Notes: generated by a model not told the origin, from the sequence alone. A stretch of 64,000 bases of DNA from Parasponia andersonii (GCA_002914805.1 JXTB01000249.1:432497-496496); one strand, 5' to 3'; numbered from the stretch's first letter, positions 47,411-59,470 are shown. Numbers and translations: made by a program.

Positions 47411-47944
47411 TGTATTAACCTTTAAATTCTGTACTTTAAATATTACAGATCTGTAATTTTGAGTTATTTAGCAAGCTGATTTGTAGTGAATATAACCTTG
47501 TTTGCAACTGTTCACGTTAATTTCAGTATTTTATATTTTTGTCATTCATTTTCAATATTGTTTACTGAATGATTGGAATCACTTATATCAGAAAATTAAC
47601 TATCTTTTTGTTTGTTTCTAATTATTTGGCTAGTATTACCTATGTCAGAAATACTTATTATCTAGCATGTGGTGATGATCATTGAAACCACACATGCCTA
47701 TTTACTTACAGATTGAGCTGTTAAAGACACAATAATTTTCTGACACGTAGAATTATATTGCTATAATTTTGTATGTCATTTTCTCCATTTTCTACTATTA
47801 TCTTGCTTATCATCAATTAAGTGTTGTTACACTTAATTAATTTCTGCCTAATGAAATTACAAAAAAGGCACCTGCAGAAGAACGTTTCGCTAATAATTAG
47901 TCTTGTGTCAATCTTACATGTTTATAGGTACATATGGTCGTGAG

Positions 47945-48765
47945 TGTTAGAGCTGTTTCTCACCAGCCGTCCACGTGTCTCGAACTGCTGATACTGTATT
48001 CTCCAACTGTCCATGTGTCCTTGCTGTCCCAAAGTCCTTTGAACTCCAAGCAAGATCGGAGAGGCGGGGGTGGCTACCTGCAAAGACTCTCTGATGCTTA
48101 AGTCAGTGGTTTATCTCTGATACAGGGTAGCAAGGAAAATATTTTAGTATGAATATCTCTCTATTTCTTGTTCACACACTTTTCTATATATATCTGTTTT
48201 CTTAAGCGTACATGCCCCATTCGGGAACGCATGGCTCTTATATATGTAGTCCTGAGATTGTGAACCGTGTGGTTCTCAATCTCAGGACTGAGTACCTTTC
48301 TCCTCAAAATCTTTCTCAGCAGTCACGGGCCGAGATTTCTGCGATCTCTTCTGTGCTGCTGTGGCCTGATTTTCGCCGCCTCCTACGGCTTCAATCTGTC
48401 AGGAGTAAGATTTGGGTAAATTGTCGTTCTGTCAGGACGGCTTGTCCCTGGCACACACCTACCCCGGATCGCATTAAATGCTCTGTTTGGGTCTAAGCCG
48501 TGAGTTGCTTTCCACTGTAATCAGTCGGAAGACCCTTGGGGCTTCTGACCCTCCCGACTGTCGAGATAAGAACTACTGTACCCAGGTGGCAGACCCTTGG
48601 GGCTTCCGACCCCTAGCTGTCGAGGTTGGGGTCAGACTGGGTTAGACCGTCCAGGACCAATGATGGGCTCGACCCTAACTTCGGATGGCCCAATAGCCGA
48701 TTGTGAGATCACGTGCGACCCACGTGGCATTTCACGTAGTGTATGGCTCGAGAACGGGTCCCACA
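47945..48765 (-). repeat. 3' LTR of the Tat element
   Basis: Begins TGTTAGAGCTGTTTCTCACC and ends ACGGGTCCCACA. A direct copy lies at 59562-60324. This copy is about 58 bases longer, mainly around 48288-48345. Confidence 0.92.
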
Positions 48766-49083
48766 ACTGCTCCCATTTCCCTACTTGATGGACTCGTGTC
48801 CATCAAGTGGGGAAATCGTCTCTCCGTTCCTCCAATCTGGGGGACGCACGTGGTTCCCTTTTCCTGATGTGAAGGTACGCCATCCCTCATCACGAGATCT
48901 GTTTGAATTTTGAAGTTCTGACTGCTCGGTTTCCCTTATTCTCCCCTTTTTCAGAAAAAAAAAAACTCTTTGGCTTCTCCCCTATAAAAACCGTAATTGT
49001 GTTCATTTGCCATTTTACCAAAATTTTCAATCATTCTAACCTCATAAAATCCTAGGGTTTCTGCTTCCTTCTCTTCTAAAGAC

Positions 49084-52000
49084 TCTCACCCTCCCAGTCG
49101 TGTTTCGGAACAATGGCTTCAAACCAAAACTAGGAACTGCAAACCGTTATGGACTCAGAACTAGATTCGCTGAGGAAGCAGCTCTGCCTCCCCGGAGGAG
49201 TGACGCTTCAACGAGTTGAGAGCTCTGCAGACTGGTACCTTTGCCCTTGCGCCTCCGAGGGTTCCATCGTCCTGGGTAGGAAGCATCTGGACTGTCTGTG
49301 ATTCCCTCTTCCTCCCCTAATCCATCAATTTTTTGCCTTGACGGGAATCTATCTGATGTAGCTGAATGCAAACGAGATTATGATTCTGATGGGGCTTTCT
49401 GCCCTTGTCAGTTATCTATAACATGCATATCGACCTGGAGGTGGTCATTTATGCTTATAAGCTTATTCTTATCCCCAAGAATGGCTCCTACCCCACCTTT
49501 TACCTCCAGCCGCTGCCTGGGCGCCACATCTTTTGGGGGTTGCCGCGGTCAGACAAATAATGGGACTCTCACGCCAAGCTTTATGCCGTTGGAGGGCGTG
49601 GTGCTCCCCTTGGGTGAACGGAGAGCATTTCCAAGTCCCCTTAGTCTTCCTGCAGAGTAAGTATTAGGTCATGCTCTTTGGGTCTGGGTCCTCTCTTGAT
49701 ATTATTGCTCATGTTACTTTGTCTTGTGCAGCCTCAGTAGAAGAAAGCAGGTTTGAGCTGCACCTGTCGGCTGGGCGGCTCAAGAGCCTGGAGGGGATCA
49801 TAATCTTCAGCTCTCTGGGGGAATGCAGGCACATTCAAGCCGTCCTCAATCCCCTGACGATGAACCTGATGCCCAGGATGGTCTCATACCTTCCCTTCCC
49901 TTTGGATACCTGGGTCATCACCAAGCACCTGAGGAGTCGACTCGATGCTTCTGCCCTGAACTGATTTTGCCCGGACGAAAGCGACCGGATCACCATGGTG
50001 AGTCGGCAGGTTACGGCTTCAAGCCAGTTGGCGGGCAGCAACGATCTGGTAGCACCGTCCAATTACGAGCTCGAGGAGGCCGTGAGGCTTTTGGCCGCGG
50101 AGTGCGTCAGGCTCCGCCAGGAAGAAAACGCCGCCCCCAAAAGGGTTAGGGGTGAGTTTATTTTTAAATCTTTGAATCTTTGTGGGACGGGCCGCGACCG
50201 CAAACTAATCTCATTGTTTGTTTTTCACAGATTCTGAGACGGGCCCGTCAACCGGCCCCTCTCCCATCAAAGGGGGTGCCACGGCATCAAAAGCTCAAGC
50301 CAAGGCATCTGCTGGCCGGCACCTCGTGGTGCATTCGGGAGGAGCAAAACCAGTGGTTCCCCACTCCGACGCTGACGGATCTCCACCCGGGGGATCGTCT
50401 GCCATCCTGGTCGTGCGTGAGGAAGAGACGACGCCAAGTCTGACTGGGGGGTCTGCAGCGGTGATCTCGCCCACCCCTGACTCCGGTTCGAAATCGAGTG
50501 TTGTTAGCCTCGGTGGAGAGATCGCCGAGCTCAGTGGGGGAGTTCCGAGATTGAAGTCCAGACTCTCCTCCCTTCCCCCGGTCCCTACAAAGCGGCAATG
50601 CGAGGTCGGCTCATCCAAGAAGGGCAGGGTCTTCCTTTTGTTTGACAGTGACGAAGATGGGGCGACGTTGACCCTTCTAAGGAGAAAACGGTCAGCACGC
50701 GGCGGCCAGCCCAAAGGAGGTGCACCGTCCCCCACTGTGGTCGACGGCGTTCCTGACAGCTCTGGACCTCCTATGGTCCCTGTCGCCCTTGCTCTAGAGA
50801 CGTTCCTGACGAGCGGGGAGGACGCCCTTATGGCCAGTGAGGCGGGGCCGTGCTCTCCGGGTGTGGGCAACACTCGAGGGGAGGGTCCAGCCACGGAGCC
50901 GGAGCCGGAGCCGGAGGCCCTTACATCAGAGAATGTCGAGCTTGTCACTACCCACACTCTCGCGCAGTTTTGTTACATTCGGGTGCTTTTATGTTTTTCA
51001 ACATTTTTGGTAAACGCTGACCCCTTTCTTTGTTGTCTAACTTGCAACTGTCCGCCATCTAGTCTTTCTACTCTGCTCGCGTTAGGGACCTGACCGAAGA
51101 GCTGAGCTCCTGTTCTGCACTAGCCGAGCGCAGCGAGGCTGCCCTCGCCGAATTGAGGTCTGATTTTGATGTATATCAGGGCCTCGAGGAAGCGAGAGTT
51201 AGCAGCGCGGTGGCGCACGCTCTGAGTATCGAGAGAGCCAGAAGTGAGGAGCTAGCTGCGAGATTGGCTCAGGCGGAGTCCGACAGGCTTGCCCAGTCCG
51301 AAGCCGCTAGGTTGGCTCAGGGCAAGCTGAGGATCAAGGAGCAAGAGCTACAGAGTGCGGGGGCAGAGATGGGACTGGCCTTTATCGCTCGTGACCAGGC
51401 TGTTGAGAACACCAAGGAAGCGAGAAAAGCCGAGGCGGCAGCCAAGCTAGAAGCCCATGCTCTGCAACGCAGACTTGATCGGTCCCATGAGGTAAACCAA
51501 TATCTCTTTCTAGACCATAAAAATCTAATGGGTGCTCAGGTGGAGATATCTCGTAAACATTGCGAAGACCTCACTGGTATTAACTCTTTATTGGTCGACT
51601 TATCGCAGCGGCAGGCAGAACTCAGATTGGCGGCGCTGAAGGATAGACTGGCCGATGCGGAGAAGTTAAAGGCAAGGTACCAGAAGTAGGTGGACATTCT
51701 TTCTGCGGAAAGTTACAGGTCTGGCTGGGAGAATAGAAAGTTTGAAAACCATGCTGAGGTGGTGACGCTAGACCAATTTGACGATCAAAAAGGCATCGAG
51801 AGGGACCACTACTCCATCAAGCACTACATGCAGCAGTTCGGGGACGAGATCAGAATTATATACCCAGCTGACGTGCTGGAGATGCTTGCTGCGGAGAAGG
51901 ATGGGCCCTCTATATCTGCCCCTGGTACCGCAGAGCTTATCCCTGCTTCTGGTCTACCAGATCGAACTTCGGAAGCCCTGGACATTCAGCCTAGCCTCGG

Positions 52001-52130
52001 GGTCTCAACTGGTGAAGGGTCTGGCGCGGTCGTCGTATCTAGTGATGAATCTGATCCGGCCACGCCACCCTTCTCTGAGGCTGGTCCAAGCACTGGGGTT
52101 GGTCGCGCCTCCTCGGACGGAGGTAACTAG
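49084..52130 (+). pseudogene. Opposite-strand accessory ORF region of the Tat element
   Basis: Readable segments on the plus strand, opposite to gag-pol, span about 3 kb. The first part (about 49140-49960) resembles the putative gypsy-type transposon domain found in extra ORFs of some Tat elements, with blocks such as LILIPKNGSYPTFYLQPLPG and PLTMNLMPRMVSYLP. A Ser/Pro/Gly-rich part follows (about 50231-50980). Then comes a long Ala/Glu/Arg-rich coiled coil (51153-51689) with repeated RLAQxE-type heptads, and an acidic tail. GT-AG-like ends at 50152 and 50230 suggest a small intron. Its function is unknown in the family. Fossil; not whole. Confidence 0.65.
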
Positions 52131-52860
52131 GACCCCCAATTCTGTATATTTGTAAAGATAATCATTCATTGTAACCCTTCGAATAAATGATAAAGAACGC
52201 ACCACCATTTTTAGACTGTTTTCTTTCGCATCCGGCTGTTTGTATAAATAATTGTAAGGACTCGATTTCAGATTATTAGTGAGCCTTCCTCGGGTCATGA
52301 TTATTTGGACTAGCTTCAGAAATAGGGGTGCAAGATTTGGCTCATCCGGTTTTGCTAACTCTCGTTATAACTTGTTTTGGCAGAGTTTGACCCTCGTGTG
52401 TGGCTAGATTTCTCTGACCCCAAATGGGACCGTGCTCGGAACCAGCTCCAGGGATTGGTCGACCATTGCTTAGACCCGTCATTGCAGAGGAGAAGGCCCG
52501 GGCTTGGCTCTTACTCGCAAGTAGGGCTCCTAGGTGCTCACCACCATTATCTGTGCACTTTGTATTTTTAGGACAATAAATAGGCTTTAATCTTGATTCT
52601 TGCTTTCACGTTTGGTTTGTCTCTGGACTACTTCCAATGGGTAGACTCCAAATCTGTTCACATCCTGACCATACAAAGATAGATCTTTCCCTGGCTGGAG
52701 TCTGTTTTCCTTTAACTTTTCGTGTAGTCAAAACAATCCTTAGGGATGGTCCACTTCCAACGGGTGGATTCTGACCCTGCCTTCCTCTAGCTCCTCGTGT
52801 AGCTAAAAGTGTTCCTTTGGGGGTCCGATAGCTAGCTTTTTGGTTACCACGCCCCTTTTT
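52131..52860. other. Non-coding spacer of the Tat element
   Basis: The spacer lies between the accessory ORF and the tandem array. It has an AATAAATG motif at about 52181 and AATAAATAGG at about 52574, either of which could serve as a poly(A) signal for plus-strand transcripts. Loose repeats CTTCCAAtGGGTaGA and CTTCCAAcGGGTgGA occur at about 52632 and 52746. No gene is seen. Confidence 0.45.
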
Positions 52861-53766
52861 CCTTTGTGCGTTTTCTTGGGTCATCGACAAGTGTCTTTTT
52901 GCATGATTCGACTCCCAGAGTACGATCGTTTTCGAGTTTTGCTGGCGAGTTTTTGGTGCGCAACTATCTCCTCTTCGCACGTTTTCTCGGGTCGTCAATG
53001 AGCGACGTGAGTCCTAGAGTGCGATCTTTTTCGAGGTCTGCTGGCAAGTTTTGCTTTGCACAACAGTTTACTCTTCGCACGTTTTCTCAGGTCATCGACG
53101 AGCGACGTGAGTCCCAGAGTGCGAGCTTTTTCAAGGTCTGCTGGCAAGTTTTTGCTTTGCACAGCAGTTTACTCTTCGCACGTTTTCTCGGGTCATCGAG
53201 GAGCGACGTGAGTCTCAGAGTGCAAGCTTTTTCGAGGTCTGCTGGCAAGTTTTTGCTTTGCACAGCAGTTTACTCTTCGCACATTTTCTCGGGTCGTCGA
53301 CGAGCGACGTGAGTCCCAGAGTGCGAGCTTTTCTGAGGTCTGCTGGCAAGTTTTTGCTTTGCATAGCAGTTTACTCTTCGCATGTTTTCTCGAGTTGTCG
53401 ACGAGCGACGTGAGTCCCAGAGTGCGAGCTTTTTCGAGGTCTACTGGCAAGTTTTTACTTTACACAGTAGTTTACTCTTCGCACGTTTTCTCGGGTCGTC
53501 GACGAGCTACGTGAGTCCCAGAATGTGAGCTTTTTCGAGGTCTGCTGGCAAGTTTTTGCTTTGCACAGCAGTTTACTCTTTGCACGTTTTCTCGGGTCGT
53601 CGACGAGCGACGTGAGTCCCAAAGTACGAGCTTTTCGAGGTCTGCTGGCAAGTTTTTGCTTTGCACAGCAGTTTACTCTTCGCACATTGTCTCGGATCAT
53701 CGACGAGCGACATCAGTCCCAGAGTGCGAGCTTTTTCGAGGTCTGCTGGCAAGTTTTTGCTTGTGC
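52861..53766. repeat. Nine-copy 101 bp tandem array in the Tat element
   Basis: The unit contains CGCACGTTTTCTCGGGTCGT, then CGACGAGCGACGTGAGTCCC, AGAGTGCGAGC and GTCTGCTGGCAAG. The CTGGCAAG landmark falls at about 52942, 53041, 53141, 53242, 53343, 53444, 53545, 53645 and 53746, a period of 100-101. Most units differ at a few positions; the first is the most divergent. It lies between pol and the accessory ORF, the hypervariable zone where Tat elements are known to grow satellite-like arrays. Confidence 0.95.
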
Positions 53767-53777
53767 AACTGAGGCGT

Positions 53778-53920
53778 GGGGTCTGCTACTATGGGCGGAC
53801 CCTTTTCCGTAGTTAGCCTAAAATATTGGGTCTACCTCTGTGGACGGACCCTTTCCGTAGCAGCATAAAACGATTGGTCTGCCTTTGTAGGCAGACCGCC
53901 TTTTCCGTAGCAGTCCAAAA
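53778..53920. repeat. Three-copy hairpin repeat next to the 101 bp array
   Basis: GGTCTGCxxxTRTRGGCGGAC-like units, each followed by CTTTTCCGTAG, recur three times with a spacing of about 50 bases. Each unit is itself an imperfect inverted repeat (GGTCTGCC facing GGCAGACC in the third), so each could fold as a small hairpin. Confidence 0.7.
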
Positions 53921-54051
53921 TACGAATTCATGCAGCAAAAAATGAACTTGACCTGTTTTGGATTTAAACTTTTCAATAATATAAGCATTCACATGGTCTT
54001 ACATCATAAGTATGTGCCTTACACGTGATACTTCTTCAAGTGCTGAGCATT

Positions 54052-55243
54052 TCACGTGTTCGGCACGTTTTTCCCCGTTTTCAGTTCCTTCAGGATATAT
54101 GCTCCATTGTCAAGTGCTTTGATTACTTCATAGGGTCTGACCCAATTAGAGTCCAGTTTCGAGAAATTCCCTGTTCTAGCTTTCAGGACCCAATCTCCGG
54201 CGTTAAATCGTCGGACACTAACCTTTTTCGCAAAGTAGGACCTAACTTGCTGGTGGTATGAAGCCAAGTAGACCAAAGCCATGCTTCTCATTTCTTCCAG
54301 GGGGTCTGTGTTACGGCTTAACTGGCGTTCGTTTAGGGGGGAATCTTTTACCACTTCGGAGCGGAGGGTCGGGAGGCCGACCTCGGTCGGGATCACAGCC
54401 TCTAATCCGTAGACCATGGCGAACGACGTTCTCCCAGTAGATCTCCACTCTGTGGTTCGATGGACCCACATAACGGCCGGCAGTTCTTCTAACCACTTGC
54501 CTTCAGCCTCCTGTAAGTTCTTTTTGATGTTGCTGAATATGGCTTTGTTCATCGCCTCTGCTTGGCCGTTCCCCTGGGGGTAGTTCATGGAAGAGAAACT
54601 GAGCCTTATATCGTATAGCTCGCATAACTCCTTAAGCTTAGTATTTTAGAACTGCGCACCATGGTCGGCGTGTATCTCATTTGGGATCCTGAATCGGCAG
54701 ATTATGGATCCCGAATCGGCAGATTATGTTCTTCTAAATGAAATTAATCGTATCTACCTTATTAACTGTCGTGTAGGCTTTTGCCTCTACCCACTTGGTA
54801 AAATAGTCCATGGCCAGCAGGACATATCTCTTTCCTCCTGGACTTCTGGGGAGCTCCCCGACGACATCCAGACCTCACTTGGCGAACGGCCAGGGAGTTA
54901 TGTTTGAATGAAGAATCTCCACGGGCTGACGTTTCATCGGGGCGAACCTCTGGAATTTATCACATTTTTTTACAAATTTGGTTGCCTCCGTCATCATGTA
55001 CGGCCAAAAGTATGCGGCCGTTAGAACCTTGTGGGCGAGGCTACACCCGCCAGAGTGATTGCCACATACTCCCTTGTGGATTTCTTCCATTAACTTTTGC
55101 GCTTCGACGGGGCCTATGCAGCGTAGTATCAGACCCATTGTCGATCTCCTGTATAACTGTTCGCCCACCATTGAGTACCTAGTAGCTTTTAATCTGACTG
55201 ACCTCACTTCCCGGGGGTCTATGGGTAGGTTCCCTAACGTCAA
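54052..55243 (-). pseudogene. Tat element integrase region
   Basis: The zinc-binding part has GVCGNHSGGCSLAHKVL and CDKFQRFA. The core end shows NYPQGNGQAEAMNKAI and a downstream GDWVLKARTG block. Fossil; broken. Confidence 0.8.
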
Positions 55244-55246
55244 ATA

Positions 55247-55915
55247 TTATGTGATGGGCCTCATCCACCCTTCGTCAGTAGCGCTAGTTGTGAACACGTG
55301 GTGCGCAGGGGTCTGTGGGGGGTCTGTCATGCTCCCGCTGTCTAAAAGAACCTCTATGCTTTCAGCGGTGCCCCCGATTGATGCATTCTTAGCTAGCCCG
55401 TCAGCCCTCTGGTTCATCTCCCTGGGGACTGATTCGATACTAAAATTGCCAAAGCGAGCTTTTGTCCCCATCATTTTAGAGAAGTACCTGTGCAACCTCG
55501 GTTCTTTTACTTCAAAGTCCCCCCTGACCTGACCCGCAATTAACTGCGAGTCGGTCTTCATGGCGATGTCCTCTACTCCAAAATGTAGTGCCAACTCGAG
55601 GCCTTGCAACAATGCCTCGTACTCCGCCTCATTGTTAGTCGCATGGAAACTGAGCCTCAATAATTTCTCAACCCTGAGGCCCATTGGGGTCTGCAGGACT
55701 ATCCCGATTCCCGATCCTGAGGCATTCGTGGATCCGTCCGTGTAGAGCGTCCAGGCTGAAGGGGGGTGAAGCTGAGACATCTGATTCAGGTCATGCTGCT
55801 CTCCAAAGGATTCGATTTCCACCAGAAAATCTGCCATGACCTCCCTTTCTTTGCCATTCGAGGCTGATACTCGATATCGTATACCCCCAGCTCGATGACC
55901 CACTTGGTCAATCAT
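55247..55915 (-). pseudogene. Second (archaeal-type) RNase H of the Tat element
   Basis: WTLYTDGSTNASGSGIGIVL opens a typical RNase H fold. TNNEAEYEALLQGLELAL and KTDSQLIAGQVRGDFEVK carry the further acidic residues of the active site. This extra domain, additional to the one fused to RT, separates the Tat lineage from most Ty3/gypsy elements. Fossil. Confidence 0.85.
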
Positions 55916-55989
55916 CTCGACAGGTCTGGTTTGGCCAAAATTTGGCGGATAGGGAAATCCGTATACACAGTGACTGAGTACGCCTCAAG

Positions 55990-57060
55990 ATACTGCCGGA
56001 GCTTCTTTTTAGCATTGACCAGAGTGAGGACCAGCTTTTTCTGCCACACTGTATCGGGTTTCGGCATCTAGGAGCATGCGGCTTATAAAAAACACCGGCT
56101 TCTGTTTACCGTCTTGCTCGATGAATAGTACGGTACTGATCGCTACTTCGGACACCGCTAAATAAGCATACAGATACTCCCCTTCCGATGGGGAAGCTAG
56201 GATAAGTGGGTGACTCAGATACAGCTTGAGGTCTGCCAGTGCTTTGTCCTGTTCTTCCCCCCAGATGGCTGTAGAGTTTTTCTTCAGGCATTGGAAGAAA
56301 GGCTTGCATCGGTCGGACATCTTGGATACGAATCGGCTGAGAGCGGCTACCTTCCCGGCCAGGCGTTGGACCTCTCGAATGGATGAGGGTCTCTGCACAT
56401 TCGCGATCGAGGTCAGCTGGGTCGGATTTACTTCAATACCCCTCCGGCTCACGATATGCCCCAAGAATTGCCCAGAGGATACCCCAAATGCACACTTCTT
56501 GGGATTCAGATGCATCTGATGCTGCCTCAGGATCTGAAAACATTCGTCCAGGTGCCCTAGATGGTCTGAATCCTCTCTACTCTTCATGACCATGTCGTGA
56601 TGTAGACCTCCATAGTCTTTCCTAGCAGCCTGGCGAACATCTTATTCATGAACCTTTGGTAGGTTGCCCCTTGTTCTTCAGGCCAAATGGCATGCGCTTG
56701 TAGCAATACAGACCTCGCTCTGTGATAAAAGCCATGTGGATCTGGTCTTCCGCGTACAGGGGGATCTGGTTATATCCAGAGTAGGCATCCAGAAAGCTCA
56801 TCCTGTTGAATCCCGCCGTCACTCTACCATTTGGTCGATTCTTAGCAAAGGGAAACTATCCTTCGGGCAGGCCTTGTTCAGGTTGGTGAAATCTATGTAA
56901 ATACGGTCGTCGCCGTTTTTCTTTTTCACCACTACCGGGTTAGAAACCCACCGCGGGTATACGCATTCCCTGATACCGCTCTCCAGTAGCTTTTCTACCT
57001 CCTTGTTGATCGCCCTGTTTTTCTCTGGTGCGAATCTTCGGGGTTCTGCCTGACCGAGGG
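55990..57060 (-). pseudogene. Tat element reverse transcriptase and first RNase H
   Basis: The thumb side reads HLNPKKCAFGVSSGQFLGHI and GIEVNPTQ, followed by the RNase H start with LYAYLAVSEVAISTVLF. Upstream blocks of the palm lie toward 57000. Fossil; broken. Confidence 0.8.
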
Positions 57061-57259
57061 GAAATGGGGGTCTATATTCAGCCGGTGATAGGAGTGTGCG
57101 GGGTCTATCCCTGGCATATCATCATGGGATCACGCAAAGACGTCCTCATTCCGCTTTAAGAATCCCTCTTTCAAAGGGACCGCTACCAGCTCCTCGATCG
57201 TGGATTGCGGACCGTCAGACTCTTCTTCGATTTGCCTCATGTACACTGGTAGGCGGTCC

Positions 57260-57760
57260 TTTGATTGCTATCCGTCTTCAGCTGCGGTGCTTGCGCTCAC
57301 GTCGGCTCCCCTCAGGGCGGCTGAAAAGCATTTTCTTGCAGAGGCCTGGTCTCCCTTGATGTCAATCGTGTACGTACCGTTCTTTGATTGACATCTTAAG
57401 ACCTGATAGAGGGTGGAAGTGACCCCATGCATGGCGTGGATCCATCCCCTCCCCATGATGACGTTGAAGGAGGACTGGCAATCAATGACGACGAAATCCA
57501 TGTCCAAGCATTTCTCGGCTGCGCAGACAATAAGGGTCACGACGCCCAAAAGGCAGACCCTTGTACTGTCGAAAGTGATCAGCGGTTGACAGGTTGGCCT
57601 GAGTGCGCTCCTATCCAGACCCATATTCTCGAATGTGCTAAGGAATAGGATATCGATACTGCTTCCACCATCGACCAAGACCCTTCCGACCAATGCGGAG
57701 CCGATCTATAGTTTGATCACCAAGGGATCGTCGTGAGGATGGCGCACCGTGGTTAGATCC
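57260..57760 (-). pseudogene. Tat element aspartic protease region
   Basis: RVLVDGGSSIDILFLSTFEN is the active-site block of Tat-type proteases. FNVIMGRGWIHAM marks the second conserved block. Fossil. Confidence 0.85.
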
Positions 57761-57945
57761 TGCTAGGTAAAAACGATGGGGGCGACGGATGTGCAGCCTT
57801 CCCCCGACATCAAGTGGTTGACGGAGTGTCCCATCCCCCTCAAGCGCTTCGCCCTACCCTCGGCTCTTTTAAGGCATTTTTCTTTTTCCTCTTGGTCGTG
57901 GGTCGGCTCTGGCCTGCCCACAATAGTCGGCACTATCCTAAGGGT

Positions 57946-59470
57946 CTACTCTCCTGACCCAGAGGCTTGAGCCTGCTTCCCTTTTTCAGTCCTGGTGATG
58001 TCTTGCCGCGGCTGGGCTTCGTTGCTTTTCACGTACTGCTTCAACCTGCCAGCGTGGATCGCCAACATGACCTGAGCATAAAGGTTGCGGCAGTGGACGG
58101 TGTCGTGTCGGAAGTCCTTGTGGAATTGGCAGTACTGGTTCCTATTCTTTATATGTTCGGGGATGCCAGATTTGGGTGGGTCCTTGAAAATGCCCCTGTC
58201 CCTATTTTGGAGGTAAATCACGTCGATCGGCATGTTAAGCTCGTACTTGGGCAGAGGATCACGGGTCGTCTTCCTCCTCTTGCCTCCTTCCAGACCGTCT
58301 TGGACAGGGACTTCCTGCTTCGGGGTCGGCCCTTGGCCTGGTGAGGGCCTCTTCATCCCTTGCGGGGCCGGGGATTGTACTGGCATCGTTGTTACTGCGG
58401 CAGAGGTCTTGGGCACCTTCTGGTGGCTTTCCAGCACCCTGAATACCCCTTCCGACTTTGCCTGGATGTCCGCCATATCGTACGGAAGGTTTAGAAGGAG
58501 GTGGTCTGACAGCTTTGATCCTGGCTGCAGGCTCTGGACAAACGAACCTGTGGCTTGGACCGAGTCTGCGTTATGGACCAGTGACATTACCTCGAGGAAA
58601 CGCGAGAGGTACTCCCACGGGGATTCATCTGCAGCCTACTCTAAACAGTCTAGGTCTCGCATGGTTTTTTGTTGTCTTCGGATACCTACGTACTGTTTCA
58701 GGAAAGTCTGTAGAAGTCTTCGAACCCGTTTATGGACTTTTCTGGGAGCTGCCTAAACCATAGCAGGGCTGGTCCCACAAGGGTCGTAGAGAAGACTTTA
58801 CAAGTCACAACCTCGTCCCTGGTCTCTAAGGCCATCTTCTACTGGAAGTGGTATATGTGGTCGAGGGGGTCAGTCTTTCCCTCGAACAGCCTGAAAGTCG
58901 GGGTCGTGAAATCCCTCGGCCTGGGTTCCATCTGGATCCAGTCAACGAAGGCCGTCCGGTTGATGCCTCGCACAGTTTGTTCTGCCAGATCATCGGGGGT
59001 CTGGCTATAATGATTGCTGAGTCTCTTACCCAACTCTACCATCATCTTTTGCTTCCAGTCGGGGGGCGTACCGCCAGGGCTTTCATGGTGTCTTCCGCCC
59101 GTTGCCCTTCTGGTTTGGAAAGGTCTCGACTGACTTTGCCGTACCCCCTGCATCCGCGACCTGGATGGGGCAGGAGCTTCTCCCCGCGGTTGGCTTCCAA
59201 ACTCTTGTTAGACTTCTTCGTCGAAATCTTCCCTCCGCTGGGTCCTATCTTCACTTGCCAGCAAACCTTCGAGGCGAGCGTTATCTCTGCGACCTCGTCC
59301 CTTAAACCTAGGATGGCCTCGTGGGCCATCTCTGCCTTCCTGTTTGCTTCTGCTAGGGCGGCAAGCATTTGATCCAAATTCTTCCCCAGATCAAGTCGTT
59401 CTTCTCGGGAGCTTCCTTTGGCGTCGGGACGTGTGCTCCTGGTTGTCATTCTTGAGGGTGCCATCGGATG
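57946..59470 (-). pseudogene. Tat element gag region
   Basis: A charged, coiled-coil-like start (around LDQMLAALAEANRKAEMAHE) is followed by the capsid-like FVDWIQMEPRPRDFTTPTFR. Near the end lies a zinc-knuckle-like CQFHKDFRHDTVHCRNL. Fossil; broken. Confidence 0.8.

Larger units (their letters stand above)
41215..47870 (+). mobile_element. Old LTR element with long LTRs and gag-only traces (LARD-like, fossil)
   Basis: Two direct repeats, about 41215-42758 and 46013-47870, start TGTATTTTGGGG and TGTTTTGGAG and both end at AAAAAAGGCA. They flank about 3.25 kb whose only coding traces are gag-like, including a duplicated zinc-knuckle-like part. Long LTRs with a short, mostly non-coding centre resemble large retrotransposon derivatives (LARDs). 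A clean primer site, polypurine tract and target duplication were not found, so the ends may be off by tens of bases. The element is heavily broken. LTR similarity is clearly lower than in the two neighbouring elements, so it is probably the oldest of the three. The Tat element starts about 70 bases beyond its right end. Confidence 0.65.
46013..47870 (+). repeat. Right (3') LTR of the LARD-like element
   Basis: It is colinear with 41215-42758 but about 300 bp longer. The extra length comes from a 101 bp duplication (units at about 46334 and 46435), a MITE at 46520-46683, and a 251 bp duplication (units at 46917 and 47168). It lacks the MITE found in the left LTR. Confidence 0.7.

Noticed and set aside
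41215-47870. Reading the two long direct repeats as a segmental duplication of host DNA
   Set aside because: The gag-like traces between them and the TG...CA type edges favour LTRs, although the missing primer site and target duplication keep some doubt.
52861-53766. CRISPR-like look of the regular array
   Set aside because: The entire 101 bp unit repeats with no unique spacers, the context is a plant retrotransposon, and no cas genes are near.
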